Assembly (NCBI GenBank): GCA_025355855.1
Contig: JANXYU010000031.1
Location: 65,530 to 102,153, forward strand
Length of the DNA stretch: 36,624 nucleotides
Origin: Actinomycetota bacterium
Lineage (GTDB): Bacteria; Actinomycetota; JAHEXW01
Reading direction: 5' to 3'
This document shows positions 1 through 8,188 of this stretch, one piece after another. Position 1 is the first letter of the stretch. Each line of letters starts with the position of its first letter. Position numbers and translations under genes: made by a program. The notes under the pieces are model-generated. The model made no database searches, had not been told where the DNA came from, and worked only from the letters and a program-made list of their open reading frames with translations.

Positions 1-227
1 GCAAAGGCGTGCTCGGCCCCCAAGTAACATTTGAACGCGGTCTCGTATTCCCGTACCGCTCTTCCTTCCTGCGCACGCGCGCTGTCGAATAGCTGGGTTA
101 TGGCGATTAGAGAATCCTTCCAGGTAATCGAGCCGGGAATACACGTGACCTGGCGCAAATGTCTTCGCCAGAAAATATGCCGTATCAACTTGAAAAATCT
201 ATTTGGCCGGTTATTCAACTCTCGCAT
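1..227 (-). CDS. DegT/DnrJ/EryC1-type aminotransferase, N-terminal part only
   Basis: The reading frame runs leftward off the window, leaving about 75 N-terminal residues. The end of the visible part (GRAVREYETAFKCYLGAEHAFA) has the layout of the start of DegT-family sugar aminotransferases, where a 'fexxfaxylGxkhaxav' stretch precedes the PLP-binding core. The start is uncertain: the ATG at 227 lies directly against a GAGGGG Shine-Dalgarno-like stretch, whereas a TTG at 218 is about 9 bases from it. Either way it overlaps the 3' end of the preceding DegT gene, which implies translational coupling. The PLP lysine lies outside the window, so activity cannot be judged. It would be the second DegT-type enzyme in the operon, presumably acting on a different nucleotide sugar. 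Confidence 0.6.
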   Translation of the reverse strand, partial: MRELNNRPNRFFKLIRHIFWRRHLRQVTCIPGSITWKDSLIAITQLFDSARAQEGRAVREYETAFKCYLGAEHAF

Positions 228-1386
228 CCCCTCGAACCGTTAGTATCTCTTTGACTGCGTCGACCACGTCTTGCACGTCAGCGTCTGTCAATTTAGCCGA
301 CAGCGGCAAAGACACGGTTCTGTCCGAAATCCACTCCGCGTTAGGAAAATCGCTCCGTTGGCAGCCGTAATTTTGTTGATAGTAAGGATGCAGATGCAAC
401 GCTATGTAGTGAACGCCGACACCGATATTGCGTTTCGTCAGCTCCGCTAGGAACTGGTCTCTGGTTAAACTCACTTTGTCCGTGTCAAGCAATAATGTGT
501 ACAAGTGATACGCGTGTTTTGTATTCGGCTCAACCGGCGCTGGCAGGAAGACCGGCAAATCCGCGAACGCCTCACCGTAGCGGTTCCAGATTTCCTGCCG
601 CCTGAGCCAGTATTTGTCTATTCGCGGCAATTGGTGAATGCCGATGGCTGCCTGAAGATCCATCATGTTATATTTGAAGCCGGCATAAACCACCTGATAA
701 TGTTTGTAACCCTCGTCAGAGAATCTTTCCCAAGCGTCTCGGCTCATGCCATGCAACGCAAGGACCTGAATCTTGTCCGCGTAGTCTTGGTTGGCTGTTA
801 CAACCATGCCGCCTTCTCCGGTGACGATATTTTTCGTCACATAGAAACTAAAACACCCGAGATCGCCGAAGGTCCCGGCTGGCTGACCGTGATACTCCGC
901 CTCAATAGCGTGAGCGCAGTCTTCGATAACCTTCAATCGATGCTTGGCCGCGATAGTCATGATTGCTTCCATATCGCAGACCCGGCCGGCGAAATGAACA
1001 GGGATAATGGCTTTGGTGCGCGGTGTTATCCTGGCCTCGATGGCGGCCGGGTGCAGGTTCATCGTTGCCTTGTCGCAATCTACAAACACCGGTTTCCCGC
1101 CCGCATGGATCACCGCGTTTGCCGTGGCGGCAAAGGTCATTGTAGGCACGATTACCTCGTCCCCCGGCTGTATCCCGATTGCCAGCATCGAAAGATGCAA
1201 AGCCGCCGTGCAAGAGTTAACAGCCAGAGCGCGTTTTACACCTTTATATTGCTTAAACATCTCTTCAAATTTGTGCGCTTTCGGACCGGTGCCGATCCAA
1301 CCCGATCTTAAGGAAGCGACGACCTCTTCGATCTCCGGTTCTTCAATATATGGACTGCCGAATACCAGAAAGTCTTTCCTTGCCAT
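211..1386 (-). CDS. DegT/DnrJ/EryC1/StrS-family nucleotide-sugar aminotransferase
   Basis: PLP enzyme of 391 residues expected to transfer an amino group to a keto nucleotide sugar in the cytoplasm, giving an amino-sugar donor for the glycan. The N-terminal half has the fold signature around SGWIGTGPKAHKFEE and NSCTAALHL (residues 29-65). The Schiff-base lysine is K185 in the context FYVTKNIVTGEGG, typical of perosamine/ArnB/PseC-like enzymes. I chose the ATG at 1386 because AGGAGG sits 6-7 bases upstream; the frame stays open to 1497, but that extension overlaps the dehydrogenase gene and is not family-like. It follows the UDP-sugar dehydrogenase by 10 bases. The substrate cannot be named from sequence alone; a 3- or 4-keto UDP-sugar is plausible. 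Confidence 0.9.
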   Translation of the reverse strand: MARKDFLVFGSPYIEEPEIEEVVASLRSGWIGTGPKAHKFEEMFKQYKGVKRALAVNSCTAALHLSMLAIGIQPGDEVIVPTMTFAATANAVIHAGGKPVFVDCDKATMNLHPAAIEARITPRTKAIIPVHFAGRVCDMEAIMTIAAKHRLKVIEDCAHAIEAEYHGQPAGTFGDLGCFSFYVTKNIVTGEGGMVVTANQDYADKIQVLALHGMSRDAWERFSDEGYKHYQVVYAGFKYNMMDLQAAIGIHQLPRIDKYWLRRQEIWNRYGEAFADLPVFLPAPVEPNTKHAYHLYTLLLDTDKVSLTRDQFLAELTKRNIGVGVHYIALHLHPYYQQNYGCQRSDFPNAEWISDRTVSLPLSAKLTDADVQDVVDAVKEILTVRGDARVE

Positions 1387-1396
1387 GTGTATCCTC

Positions 1397-2737
1397 CTAG
1401 AAACGCACGATCTTGGCGCGATTGTTCTTGATGTCTTTGGTCGCCGCCCGCGTGTCGACAACAAGCCGGCTTTCCCGCACAATCTCCCGATAGTCATACG
1501 AGCTGTGATTAGTCAGAATCACCGTGCAGTCGGCTGAATTTAGAAGCTTGCCGCTGAGCGGTTTCGAAACCATCAACGTCTCGTTTACGTTTATAGTCTC
1601 AACATAAGGGTCGTTATAGATGACCGTCGCGCCTTTTTCCTTGAGCGATTTTATTACGCGTACGGCCGGAGTCTCTCTAACGTCGTTGATGTCCTTCTTG
1701 TAAGCTACCCCGAGAATCAATACTTTGCTGCCCTTCGTGGCTTTCCCGTGCTGGTTAAGCGCCTCGGCCACTAGGTCGGCAACGAAATATGGCATGTTCT
1801 CGTTTACCTCGCCGGCGCTCTCGATAAACTTTGAATGAAAATCAAACTCTTTTGCCTTCGCGGCCAGATAGTACGGGTCAACCGGGATGCAGTGTCCGCC
1901 GACACCCGGACCCGGATTAAATCGCATAAAGCCAAACGGCTTGGTCGAGGCGGCTTCCACAACCTCATAGGCGCTGATCCCCATCTTGCGGCACAGAATC
2001 GTTAGTTCGTTAACCAGAGCGATGTTAACGTTTCGGAACACGTTCTCAAATAACTTTGTTGTCTCGGCTACCTGCGGAGACGAGACTTCTATGATCTCGT
2101 CCGCGACGAAGCCGTACAACAGAGACGCGACAGCCGTGCACTGCGGTGTAACGCCGCCGATCACCTTCGGTGTATTTCGGAGCGAAAAGTTCTTATTGCC
2201 CGGGTCGACTCGTTCCGGAGAAAACGCCAAGTAGAAGTCTTGTCCAACCTTCAAACCGGATCGCTCGAGCAGCGGCAAGACAACCTCTTCGGTCGTGCCA
2301 GGATAAGTTGTGCTCTCCAAGACGATAAGTTGACCATTGTGAATGTGTCGAGCCACATCCTCGGCGGCCCGCACTACATAAGAAAGGTCGGGTGTCTTGC
2401 TCCTCGATATCGGTGTCGGAACACAGATTACGACAACGTCGAGGTCGGCCAATCGACCCAGATCGGTCGTCGCGCTCAAGCGCTTGTTTTCCACTGCGTC
2501 GGCCAGCCGCGCGCTCGCCACATCGCTGATGTAGGAGTCGCCGCTGTTCACCTGTTCGACTTTTTGTTTGCTAAGATCTACGCCGGTTATTGGAAAGTCT
2601 TCAGCGGCAAGCGCGACCGCCAGCGGCAGACCGACATAACCTAGGCCGATAATTCCTATTTGGGCGCTTTTGGTCTTCAGTTTGGCTATCAAATCAGGCT
2701 TAACTTTCAGTTCGTTTTTTGCTAAAGCAATGCTCAC
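1397..2737 (-). CDS. UDP-sugar 6-dehydrogenase (UDP-ManNAc/UDP-GlcNAc type)
   Basis: NAD-dependent four-electron oxidation of a UDP-hexose C6 to a UDP-uronic acid. The 446-residue protein has an N-terminal Rossmann motif GLGYVG at residues 31-36, the mid-domain PERVDPG-type segment at 174-180, and the catalytic cysteine C283 in GGHCIPVDPYYL. The C-terminal UDP-binding domain carries LGVAYKKDINDVRETPA. Length and the HCIPVDP motif fit the WecC/WbpA group better than UDP-glucose dehydrogenases. A GTG start at 2737 follows AGGAG by 8 bases and overlaps the stop of the glycosyltransferase gene by 4 bases. With the following aminotransferase it would supply an aminated or acidic sugar precursor. 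Confidence 0.9.
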   Translation of the reverse strand: MSIALAKNELKVKPDLIAKLKTKSAQIGIIGLGYVGLPLAVALAAEDFPITGVDLSKQKVEQVNSGDSYISDVASARLADAVENKRLSATTDLGRLADLDVVVICVPTPISRSKTPDLSYVVRAAEDVARHIHNGQLIVLESTTYPGTTEEVVLPLLERSGLKVGQDFYLAFSPERVDPGNKNFSLRNTPKVIGGVTPQCTAVASLLYGFVADEIIEVSSPQVAETTKLFENVFRNVNIALVNELTILCRKMGISAYEVVEAASTKPFGFMRFNPGPGVGGHCIPVDPYYLAAKAKEFDFHSKFIESAGEVNENMPYFVADLVAEALNQHGKATKGSKVLILGVAYKKDINDVRETPAVRVIKSLKEKGATVIYNDPYVETINVNETLMVSKPLSGKLLNSADCTVILTNHSSYDYREIVRESRLVVDTRAATKDIKNNRAKIVRF

Positions 2738-4002
2738 GGCCGAAGCTCCTTTTGTCTTGATCTTTCATAAGCGTATCCGTCCTGGGCCGACGTATAAACG
2801 CTGATCATTTTTTTGTAATACGCGTCCGGGCTGTACTTGTTGGCTGCCTTCTCGGTTGCTTTCCGCCCCATTTCGTTTAGCAAGCCGTCATCTCGAAACA
2901 GGCGTTGAATCTGCTCCGCTAGGTCAGAGGCGTTGCCCGGCTCAAACAACAAACCTTCTCCGCCGTCGCTTATCATTTCGGGAACACCACCGGTTCGCGC
3001 CCCGACAACAGGTTTCCCGCAAGCAAAAGCCTCGAGAATCGAATAGGGACAATTTTCGTAACACTTTGACGGCAGCACGACAAATCTTGCCGCTTTCGTC
3101 AGTTCCATCATCTTTTCTCGAGATTGGTGGCCCAGAAAGTCGATGCGGCTGCTTGTCACGCCGGCAGCCTTCTTTTCAAGGGCGGCCCGCTCCGGACCGT
3201 CTCCCGCGATAACAAAATGCGCGCCTTTGATGTGCCGCGCCGCCTCAATCAGAACGTCGGCGCCTTTTTCGGGAGATAGCCGGCCGCTGTACAAAACATA
3301 ATCTCCCTTGACGACCGGGCTGGTGCTTCTGACTGGGCGAATAAAGTTTGGCAACGTCACGATCCGGCGCCCGTCCAGGCCGAATTCAATCAACTTGCTT
3401 CTCAAAAAATCGCTTGGCGCCACGAATACATCAACCATCTTTTGGATATTCAGCGTCCGGTGAACATATGATTCGGCTCCAGCCAGCAAGGACGCGGCGA
3501 ACGACCCTTTCTTACATTTGGCGAACGGCGCGTTATAGTAGCGCGTCTTCTTGCAGCGCTCACAAACGTGACCGTCCCGCAGAAATGACGTGTTAGGGCA
3601 GATCATCTTATAGTCGTGCAGGGTCCAGACAACGGGAATATTTCTCTGCTTGAGGGAATACAGAATGGCCGGGGTTAAATGATTATGTATGTTTTGAAGA
3701 TGGGCGATGTCCGGCACCGTGTCATCTATGAGCCTGCCGATTTTATTCTTGGCCTCGCGGGAGTAAACGGCGCGCGACACTACCTTTAGCCCAGTGCCAA
3801 TGCCGAACCTCCGCAGAGATTCAACATAATCTATGCCGCTGACAAAATACTCGGAATAGGCTGAATCGAAGTTCTCGGGATGATGCATGGAAAAGGGAAC
3901 AATCTCGTGACCTTTAGATTCAAGTAGATTGGTCAAGGCGAACATATAGCTGCAAGCGCCGCCCCTGGCATAGTAAAAGTTATTGGCCAGTAACACTCTC
4001 AT
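2734..4002 (-). CDS. GT4-family glycosyltransferase with Cys-rich insert
   Basis: Retaining GT-B glycosyltransferase of 422 residues, expected to add a sugar from a nucleotide donor to the lipid-linked glycan at the inner membrane face. The N-terminal acceptor domain begins MRVLLANNFYYARGG. The donor domain shows YSGRLSPEKG (residues 238-247) and the E-x7-E pair in YENCPYSILEAFACGKP (E316 and E324). Four cysteines (C135, C147, C150, C163) sit in an insert after TLHDYKMICPN, as in a subset of GT4 enzymes where a metal site is possible. There is no strong ribosome-binding site. The 3' end overlaps the dehydrogenase start by 4 bases. Donor and acceptor are unknown. Confidence 0.88.
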   Translation of the reverse strand: MRVLLANNFYYARGGACSYMFALTNLLESKGHEIVPFSMHHPENFDSAYSEYFVSGIDYVESLRRFGIGTGLKVVSRAVYSREAKNKIGRLIDDTVPDIAHLQNIHNHLTPAILYSLKQRNIPVVWTLHDYKMICPNTSFLRDGHVCERCKKTRYYNAPFAKCKKGSFAASLLAGAESYVHRTLNIQKMVDVFVAPSDFLRSKLIEFGLDGRRIVTLPNFIRPVRSTSPVVKGDYVLYSGRLSPEKGADVLIEAARHIKGAHFVIAGDGPERAALEKKAAGVTSSRIDFLGHQSREKMMELTKAARFVVLPSKCYENCPYSILEAFACGKPVVGARTGGVPEMISDGGEGLLFEPGNASDLAEQIQRLFRDDGLLNEMGRKATEKAANKYSPDAYYKKMISVYTSAQDGYAYERSRQKELRP

Positions 4003-4038
4003 TTAGGAACTACACCACCACGGCAAGTGCGTTTTGGT

Positions 4039-5271
4039 CTATAAGCTGCTTTTGTCCGGGCATTCATAATTCTCCTGTTGATTCGATGATGGCCAGCCGT
4101 CTTGCGGCTCCGGTTGCTTATCCTCGATCGGCTTAACCTTGTGGCTGCGTCCGATAATCGAGAAATATACGTCTTCCGTTGTTGACGTAATCTCATCCCA
4201 GTCATACATTTCGAACACCCTGGCTCGGGCCTCATTCGCTTGCCGGCGCAGATTTTTACTATCTGCCAGCAATTCATCTAGCTTGCGGCGTAAATCATCG
4301 ACATTGCCCGACCGGAAAAATACGATTCCGTTTTGCCCGAACTGCCCGAGTTGGCCGACTTCGAGATGCGGAGGAATATCGCTGCACACGGCCGGCAGCC
4401 CGTAGCCTAGCGCTTCCAACAGGGCTATCGGCAGGCCTTCAAGGTCAGAAGGCAATACGAAACCAAGGGCGTTGCTGAACAGCTCCTCTAGCGGATGGCC
4501 GGCTACAAAACCCGTAAAAACAACTCGGGAATCTTCTCGAGCCGCGGCGCGCAGACCGTCGGCATAGCCTTTAGAATGGCTGTCGGCCCCTGCTATGACA
4601 AGTCGGACGTTTGTGTCGATGTCTCTGTATGCGGCCAGGAGGAGATGGCAGCCTTTCTCCGGTACCAGCCGCCCGGCAAAAAGAAGGTACTGTTTGCGTT
4701 CGATTCCCCAAGATGATAAAGCCTGCGCCCCTATTCTCTTGATTGGTTTGTTTGTTCCGTTTGGAATGTAGCGGACTTCGCGACGCGGGTATTTATCGCT
4801 AAAATACTTTTTCAGATCATCGGACACGGTGATCAGTGAGTCAGAAAACAAGACTGCGCACATCTGGCCCAACTTAAGAAACGATGAAGATAACCGACCC
4901 CATTTTTTCCGTTGCCAGTCCAGCCCGTGGATTGTTGTACAAATTCCAATCCCTTTTCTAACCCTCGGAATAAATGAAAGAAGCGCCGGCCCGATAGCGT
5001 GATAGTGAACAATATCGTAGTCGCTGAAAAGGGCGATTGTAGAGGCCAGGAAAACGTTGGTCACCGTGTCGAGATGCTTGGTGTTAATGGAAGATAACCG
5101 TTTGATTCGAACGCCTTTGTATTCTCCGCGATTATCGGTGGCGTAACGCCGGCAGAACACTGTAACTTCGTGTCCCCGCGCTGCCAACCTCGTATAGAGC
5201 TCTTCGGCGTGCCTTTCGATGCCCCCTTGAATGGCCGGCATTGATTTGACACCAATAACAGCTATCTTCAT
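4039..5271 (-). CDS. GT4-family glycosyltransferase
   Basis: Second GT-B glycosyltransferase of the operon, 410 residues. The N-terminus (MKIAVIGVKSMPAIQGGIER) carries the glycine-rich GGIE acceptor-side loop seen in rhamnosyl- and other deoxysugar transferases of capsule loci. The donor side shows FAGRLVPEKG (residues 198-207) and an E-x7-E pair in EGLPIALLEALG (E278, E286). It starts 2 bases after the sugar-transferase stop with no clear Shine-Dalgarno sequence, so translation is probably coupled. About 35 C-terminal residues (after ISTTEDVYFSIIGRS) are hydrophilic and look non-conserved. The sugar added is not predictable from sequence. Confidence 0.88.
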   Translation of the reverse strand: MKIAVIGVKSMPAIQGGIERHAEELYTRLAARGHEVTVFCRRYATDNRGEYKGVRIKRLSSINTKHLDTVTNVFLASTIALFSDYDIVHYHAIGPALLSFIPRVRKGIGICTTIHGLDWQRKKWGRLSSSFLKLGQMCAVLFSDSLITVSDDLKKYFSDKYPRREVRYIPNGTNKPIKRIGAQALSSWGIERKQYLLFAGRLVPEKGCHLLLAAYRDIDTNVRLVIAGADSHSKGYADGLRAAAREDSRVVFTGFVAGHPLEELFSNALGFVLPSDLEGLPIALLEALGYGLPAVCSDIPPHLEVGQLGQFGQNGIVFFRSGNVDDLRRKLDELLADSKNLRRQANEARARVFEMYDWDEITSTTEDVYFSIIGRSHKVKPIEDKQPEPQDGWPSSNQQENYECPDKSSL

Positions 5272-5273
5272 CT

Positions 5274-5933
5274 TTAATAAGCGCCCTTTCCGGAAATAAC
5301 AGCCGGAATCGTCTTGAGGAGAATCTTGAAGTCCATTAGAAGTGACCAGTTCTGCATGTATTCCAAATCCAAACGCACCATATTCTCAAAAGAAACGTCG
5401 CTTCGTCCGCTGACCTGCCATAGACCTGTCAGACCAGGTGTGATCAGCAGCCGTTTAAGCTCCGCAGGTCCGTACGCGGCAACCTCTGTTTGCAGAGGAG
5501 GTCGAGGTCCCACCAGAGTCATATCTCCTTTTAAAACGTTAAATAGTTGCGGCAGTTCATCAAGACTGTACTTCCTTAAGTAGCTGCCTATCCTGGTGGT
5601 TCTGGGATCTTTTTTGATCTTAAACATCGGGCCGGACGCTTCATTTAGTCCAATCAGTCCCTCTTTCTGCTGCTCGGCGTCCGAAACCATTGTGCGAAAT
5701 TTATAGAAACCAAAACTTTCTTCATCCTTACCGACTCGCGTTTGCCTAAAAACGATAGGGCCGGCCGAATCGCTTTTAATAACGGTGGCTATTACCGCGA
5801 GTACCGGAGCAAGCAATACTAGACAGGCGGTTGACACGGCCACATCGAGCAATCGTTTTGCCATCAAGCCCGACCACGTCAGGGCTTTCGGAATCAGTCG
5901 TTGTTTCTTAAGCTCGCTGGCCATTATGTTCAT
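5274..5933 (-). CDS. Polyprenyl-phosphate sugar-1-phosphate transferase (initiating enzyme)
   Basis: Monotopic membrane phosphoglycosyltransferase of 219 residues that transfers a sugar-1-phosphate from a UDP-sugar to undecaprenyl phosphate, the committed step of glycan assembly. It has one hydrophobic segment at about residues 32-52, then the family motifs KFRTM (78-82), SLDELPQ with the catalytic Asp-Glu pair D125-E126, GPRPP (142-146), and [11 protein letters not shown]. It is the short form, lacking the N-terminal multi-helix and CoA-binding-like domains of WbaP/WcaJ. GGAG lies 6 bases before the ATG at 5933. It sits between the ABC permease and the glycosyltransferases, so it probably initiates the glycan built by this operon. 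Confidence 0.92.
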   Translation of the reverse strand: MNIMASELKKQRLIPKALTWSGLMAKRLLDVAVSTACLVLLAPVLAVIATVIKSDSAGPIVFRQTRVGKDEESFGFYKFRTMVSDAEQQKEGLIGLNEASGPMFKIKKDPRTTRIGSYLRKYSLDELPQLFNVLKGDMTLVGPRPPLQTEVAAYGPAELKRLLITPGLTGLWQVSGRSDVSFENMVRLDLEYMQNWSLLMDFKILLKTIPAVISGKGAY

Positions 5934-5942
5934 TACATGCTC

Positions 5943-6755
5943 CTAGTAAGTCGCCAAACTGCCGTCGACCTTAGCGCGCCGAACACCATATTTGAAACAG
6001 ATTAAGCTCAACGGGATTATCGCGATAACAAACGCGGTCAAAACTAATATGTTGGGTGCAACGGCCGACAGACTGGCGCCCTTGAGCAGCGCGAGACGCA
6101 TACCGCGCAGACCGTAAAATAACGGGAAGATATAGGAAAACTTCTGCAGCCAGACGGGTAGGACTTGAATCGGGAAGAACGTGCCGCTCATGATGCCGGC
6201 AACCGAACCAAACAACCAACTCACCGGGTCACCACGTTTGAGGATCATTATGAAACTGGCCGAGATGATACCGATCCCGCTAAAGATACTCACAATCAGC
6301 GCGAGTATTATTAGCGCTACCGGGATGTTGGCGTGCGATAGGTTCAGGCCGAACACAAGCGCCCCGATAACCAAATAAACCAAGATATTGAAGGCCGTGA
6401 AGGCAAAGCTCCAGAGGGACGAGAAGAAGACAATTTCCGACAACTTTGTCGGTGTCACCAACATTACCTCAAGCGTACCCTCGGTTTGGGCTGAATTTAT
6501 ACTTGACGCAAACACACCCATACTCGTCCCCATGAATCCGGACACGGCCAGACCGACGAGCACAAAAGCAAAATAGTTGCCCCCATATTGGGTCAGATAC
6601 GGGTTAATACTGTTCCCCAATAATTTAGAGATGAAAAAGAAGATGGCGACCGAGAAGAAGATGCCGGCGACGTTCATCATCAAAGCCAGGCGATAGCTCA
6701 TCTGAGTCCGAAAATCCCTCACAAGGAAGGCCCACGCCTTGCGCCAAACTCTCAT
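5943..6755 (-). CDS. ABC-2 type transporter permease
   Basis: Integral membrane protein of 270 residues with about six helices (roughly 23-44, 60-82, 107-136, 142-172, 178-198, 231-254) and a short cytoplasmic N-terminus. This is the ABC-2 layout of drug, glycan and peptide exporters. A charged cytoplasmic segment between helices 2 and 3 (SAQTEGTLEVMLVTPTKL) matches the coupling-helix region of the family. The ATG at 6755 has a strong AAGGAGG 5 bases upstream and overlaps the ATPase stop by 4 bases. It pairs with the preceding ATPase as an exporter. Cargo could be the lipid-linked glycan or the small peptide encoded upstream; the ATPase type fits either. Confidence 0.9.
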   Translation of the reverse strand: MRVWRKAWAFLVRDFRTQMSYRLALMMNVAGIFFSVAIFFFISKLLGNSINPYLTQYGGNYFAFVLVGLAVSGFMGTSMGVFASSINSAQTEGTLEVMLVTPTKLSEIVFFSSLWSFAFTAFNILVYLVIGALVFGLNLSHANIPVALIILALIVSIFSGIGIISASFIMILKRGDPVSWLFGSVAGIMSGTFFPIQVLPVWLQKFSYIFPLFYGLRGMRLALLKGASLSAVAPNILVLTAFVIAIIPLSLICFKYGVRRAKVDGSLATY

Positions 6756-7594
6756 ACGACCTCCTTCTTCGAAATGTATTCCACGAACATGTCCTCCAGC
6801 GTTAAGTCATCCACGCTGCCCATGGTCCCGGCTAATTCGTCGACTGTCCCGCAAAACGTGATGCGCCCGTGATCGATTATGGCGAAACGGTCACAAAGTT
6901 GCTCGATTTCCTCTAGGCGATGAGAGGTCAAAAAGACAGTCTTGCCCTCTCCGTCGACCAGATCGTCGCGAATGAATCGTTTGATGCGCCGCGCAATCAC
7001 CGGATCGATACTTTTCGTCGGTTCGTCAAGAAACAGGACAGCCGGATCGACCAGCAGTCCCCGGGCTATAGACAATTTCTGCTTCATCCCGCTCGAATAG
7101 CTATACACCATGTTGTCCGCAGCGTCAGAAAGCTCGAGCCGGTCTAGCACGTCCTGGATCCGCCGCTCCCGTGTCTGCCCGAAAAGATTACCGAGGGACG
7201 CGAAAAATCGAAGGTTCTGACGGCCGGTCAAGCGCCAATAGAAGCTGCGCTCTTCTCCGGAGACGAAACCGATATTGGATTTAACTTTGGCTTCCTTTGT
7301 TCTGGTATCCAGGCCTTTGATAAACGCCTGGCCGGATGTCGGCCAAAGAAGCGTTGCCAGCATTTTTACCAGAGTTGTCTTACCGGCCCCGTTAGGGCCG
7401 ATGAGCCCAAACAGCTCGCCCTCGCGCACTTTAAGGTTCACCTTATCGACGGCCAAAACTTCCGCTTTGATCGGCGAGCGCATCGCTATTGAGGCGATTT
7501 TGCCGGGCGGTCGATAGGCCTTTGTCAGGTCAACGGTTTCGATCGCATACGTCTCGTTGATCCGATCGCGGGCTGTAATTTTTGTAGTCATCAT
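6752..7594 (-). CDS. ABC transporter ATP-binding protein (ABC-2 exporter type)
   Basis: Cytoplasmic ATPase of 280 residues that powers the adjacent permease. Walker A is GPNGAGKTT (residues 66-74), the signature YSSGMKQK (166-173), Walker B VLFLDEP (186-192), and the switch His is in LTSHRLEE. The usual Q-loop glutamine is not evident; the segment reads GFVSGEERSFYWRLTG, a form found in DrrA/viologen-type exporters. An N-terminal extension of about 45 residues (RPPGKIASIAMRSPIKAE) precedes the AVDKVNLKV strand. It lacks the C-terminal O-antigen-recognition domain of Wzt. It overlaps the S26 peptidase gene by 4 bases, linking the exporter to the peptide module. Confidence 0.93.
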   Translation of the reverse strand: MMTTKITARDRINETYAIETVDLTKAYRPPGKIASIAMRSPIKAEVLAVDKVNLKVREGELFGLIGPNGAGKTTLVKMLATLLWPTSGQAFIKGLDTRTKEAKVKSNIGFVSGEERSFYWRLTGRQNLRFFASLGNLFGQTRERRIQDVLDRLELSDAADNMVYSYSSGMKQKLSIARGLLVDPAVLFLDEPTKSIDPVIARRIKRFIRDDLVDGEGKTVFLTSHRLEEIEQLCDRFAIIDHGRITFCGTVDELAGTMGSVDDLTLEDMFVEYISKKEVV

Positions 7595-8145
7595 CGTGAC
7601 GTCCCGGTTCCGGCGACCCTAGCCCAAACCGATAAGGCAAATCCCTGCAACCCAAGGCTCTTGTTGCCGATCAGATGGTGTTTCAATTTCAGCAGGAAAG
7701 AATAAGCGACGCCTAGATACTGAAGGACCGGTGATTGACCAGCGGAACCAAATTTGTCCGGCGATTCTTGCGGCCCTTTGATAGACCACGTATCGGGGCC
7801 TCGCCTTAAGGCAATGACCTTGCCGGCAACGTCATCGCTGTCAATCATCGTTGGCCGCAGACTGCGGTCTCCTTTTTCAATAATCATTGTTCTGGACGCG
7901 TCACGAACGATTCCGATAACTCGATGAGTTATGAGGATACCGCCGCGCCTGAACGTGACTATGTCGCCTTGCCCTATGTCGGAAACGGTGGCGCGGCGAA
8001 CAAGCACGGAGTCGCCGTTGTGGACAACCGGAAGCATACTGTCCCCGGAAATTCCGATCCACAGTTCACCAGTCTTATCCAATACCTCCGCCCAAAGATC
8101 GGCGATGTCGGTCCGCCGCACGTTATCGACCATTTCAGCGAACAT
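7591..8145 (-). CDS. S26/S24-type serine peptidase (SipW-like catalytic site, no obvious membrane anchor)
   Basis: Protein of 184 residues with the signal-peptidase core. SGDSMLP (residues 33-39) holds the probable nucleophile S36. HNGDSVLV and GQGDIVTFRR follow. ITHRVIGI places H74 where S26A enzymes have lysine, and EKGD gives D93. A Ser-His-Asp set is the S26B (archaeal, ER and SipW) pattern. Unlike SipW there is no convincing N-terminal membrane helix, so the enzyme appears soluble or peripherally bound. About 55 C-terminal residues after the SPase core are unassigned. It lies 43 bases after the small LPSTG peptide gene and overlaps the ABC ATPase by 4 bases, which suggests it processes that peptide. 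The first ATG abuts AAAAGG; a second ATG at 8133 is possible. Confidence 0.75.
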   Translation of the reverse strand: MFAEMVDNVRRTDIADLWAEVLDKTGELWIGISGDSMLPVVHNGDSVLVRRATVSDIGQGDIVTFRRGGILITHRVIGIVRDASRTMIIEKGDRSLRPTMIDSDDVAGKVIALRRGPDTWSIKGPQESPDKFGSAGQSPVLQYLGVAYSFLLKLKHHLIGNKSLGLQGFALSVWARVAGTGTSR

Positions 8146-8188
8146 CCTTTTCCCCAGTTGTTGCTAATTTATGAATGTCTTAATTTAA

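Noticed and set aside
505-1311. Plus-strand open frame of 268 codons
   Set aside because: Lies antisense to the DegT aminotransferase; composition and lack of family motifs mark it as a shadow of the minus-strand gene.
1397-1497. Longer start for the DegT aminotransferase at 1497
   Set aside because: The extra 37 residues overlap the dehydrogenase gene and are unlike the family N-terminus, whereas AGGAGG precedes the internal ATG at 1386.
3999-4277. Minus-strand frame of 92 codons overlapping the second glycosyltransferase gene
   Set aside because: Out-of-frame within the glycosyltransferase C-terminal part; Arg-rich random-looking sequence and no ribosome-binding site.
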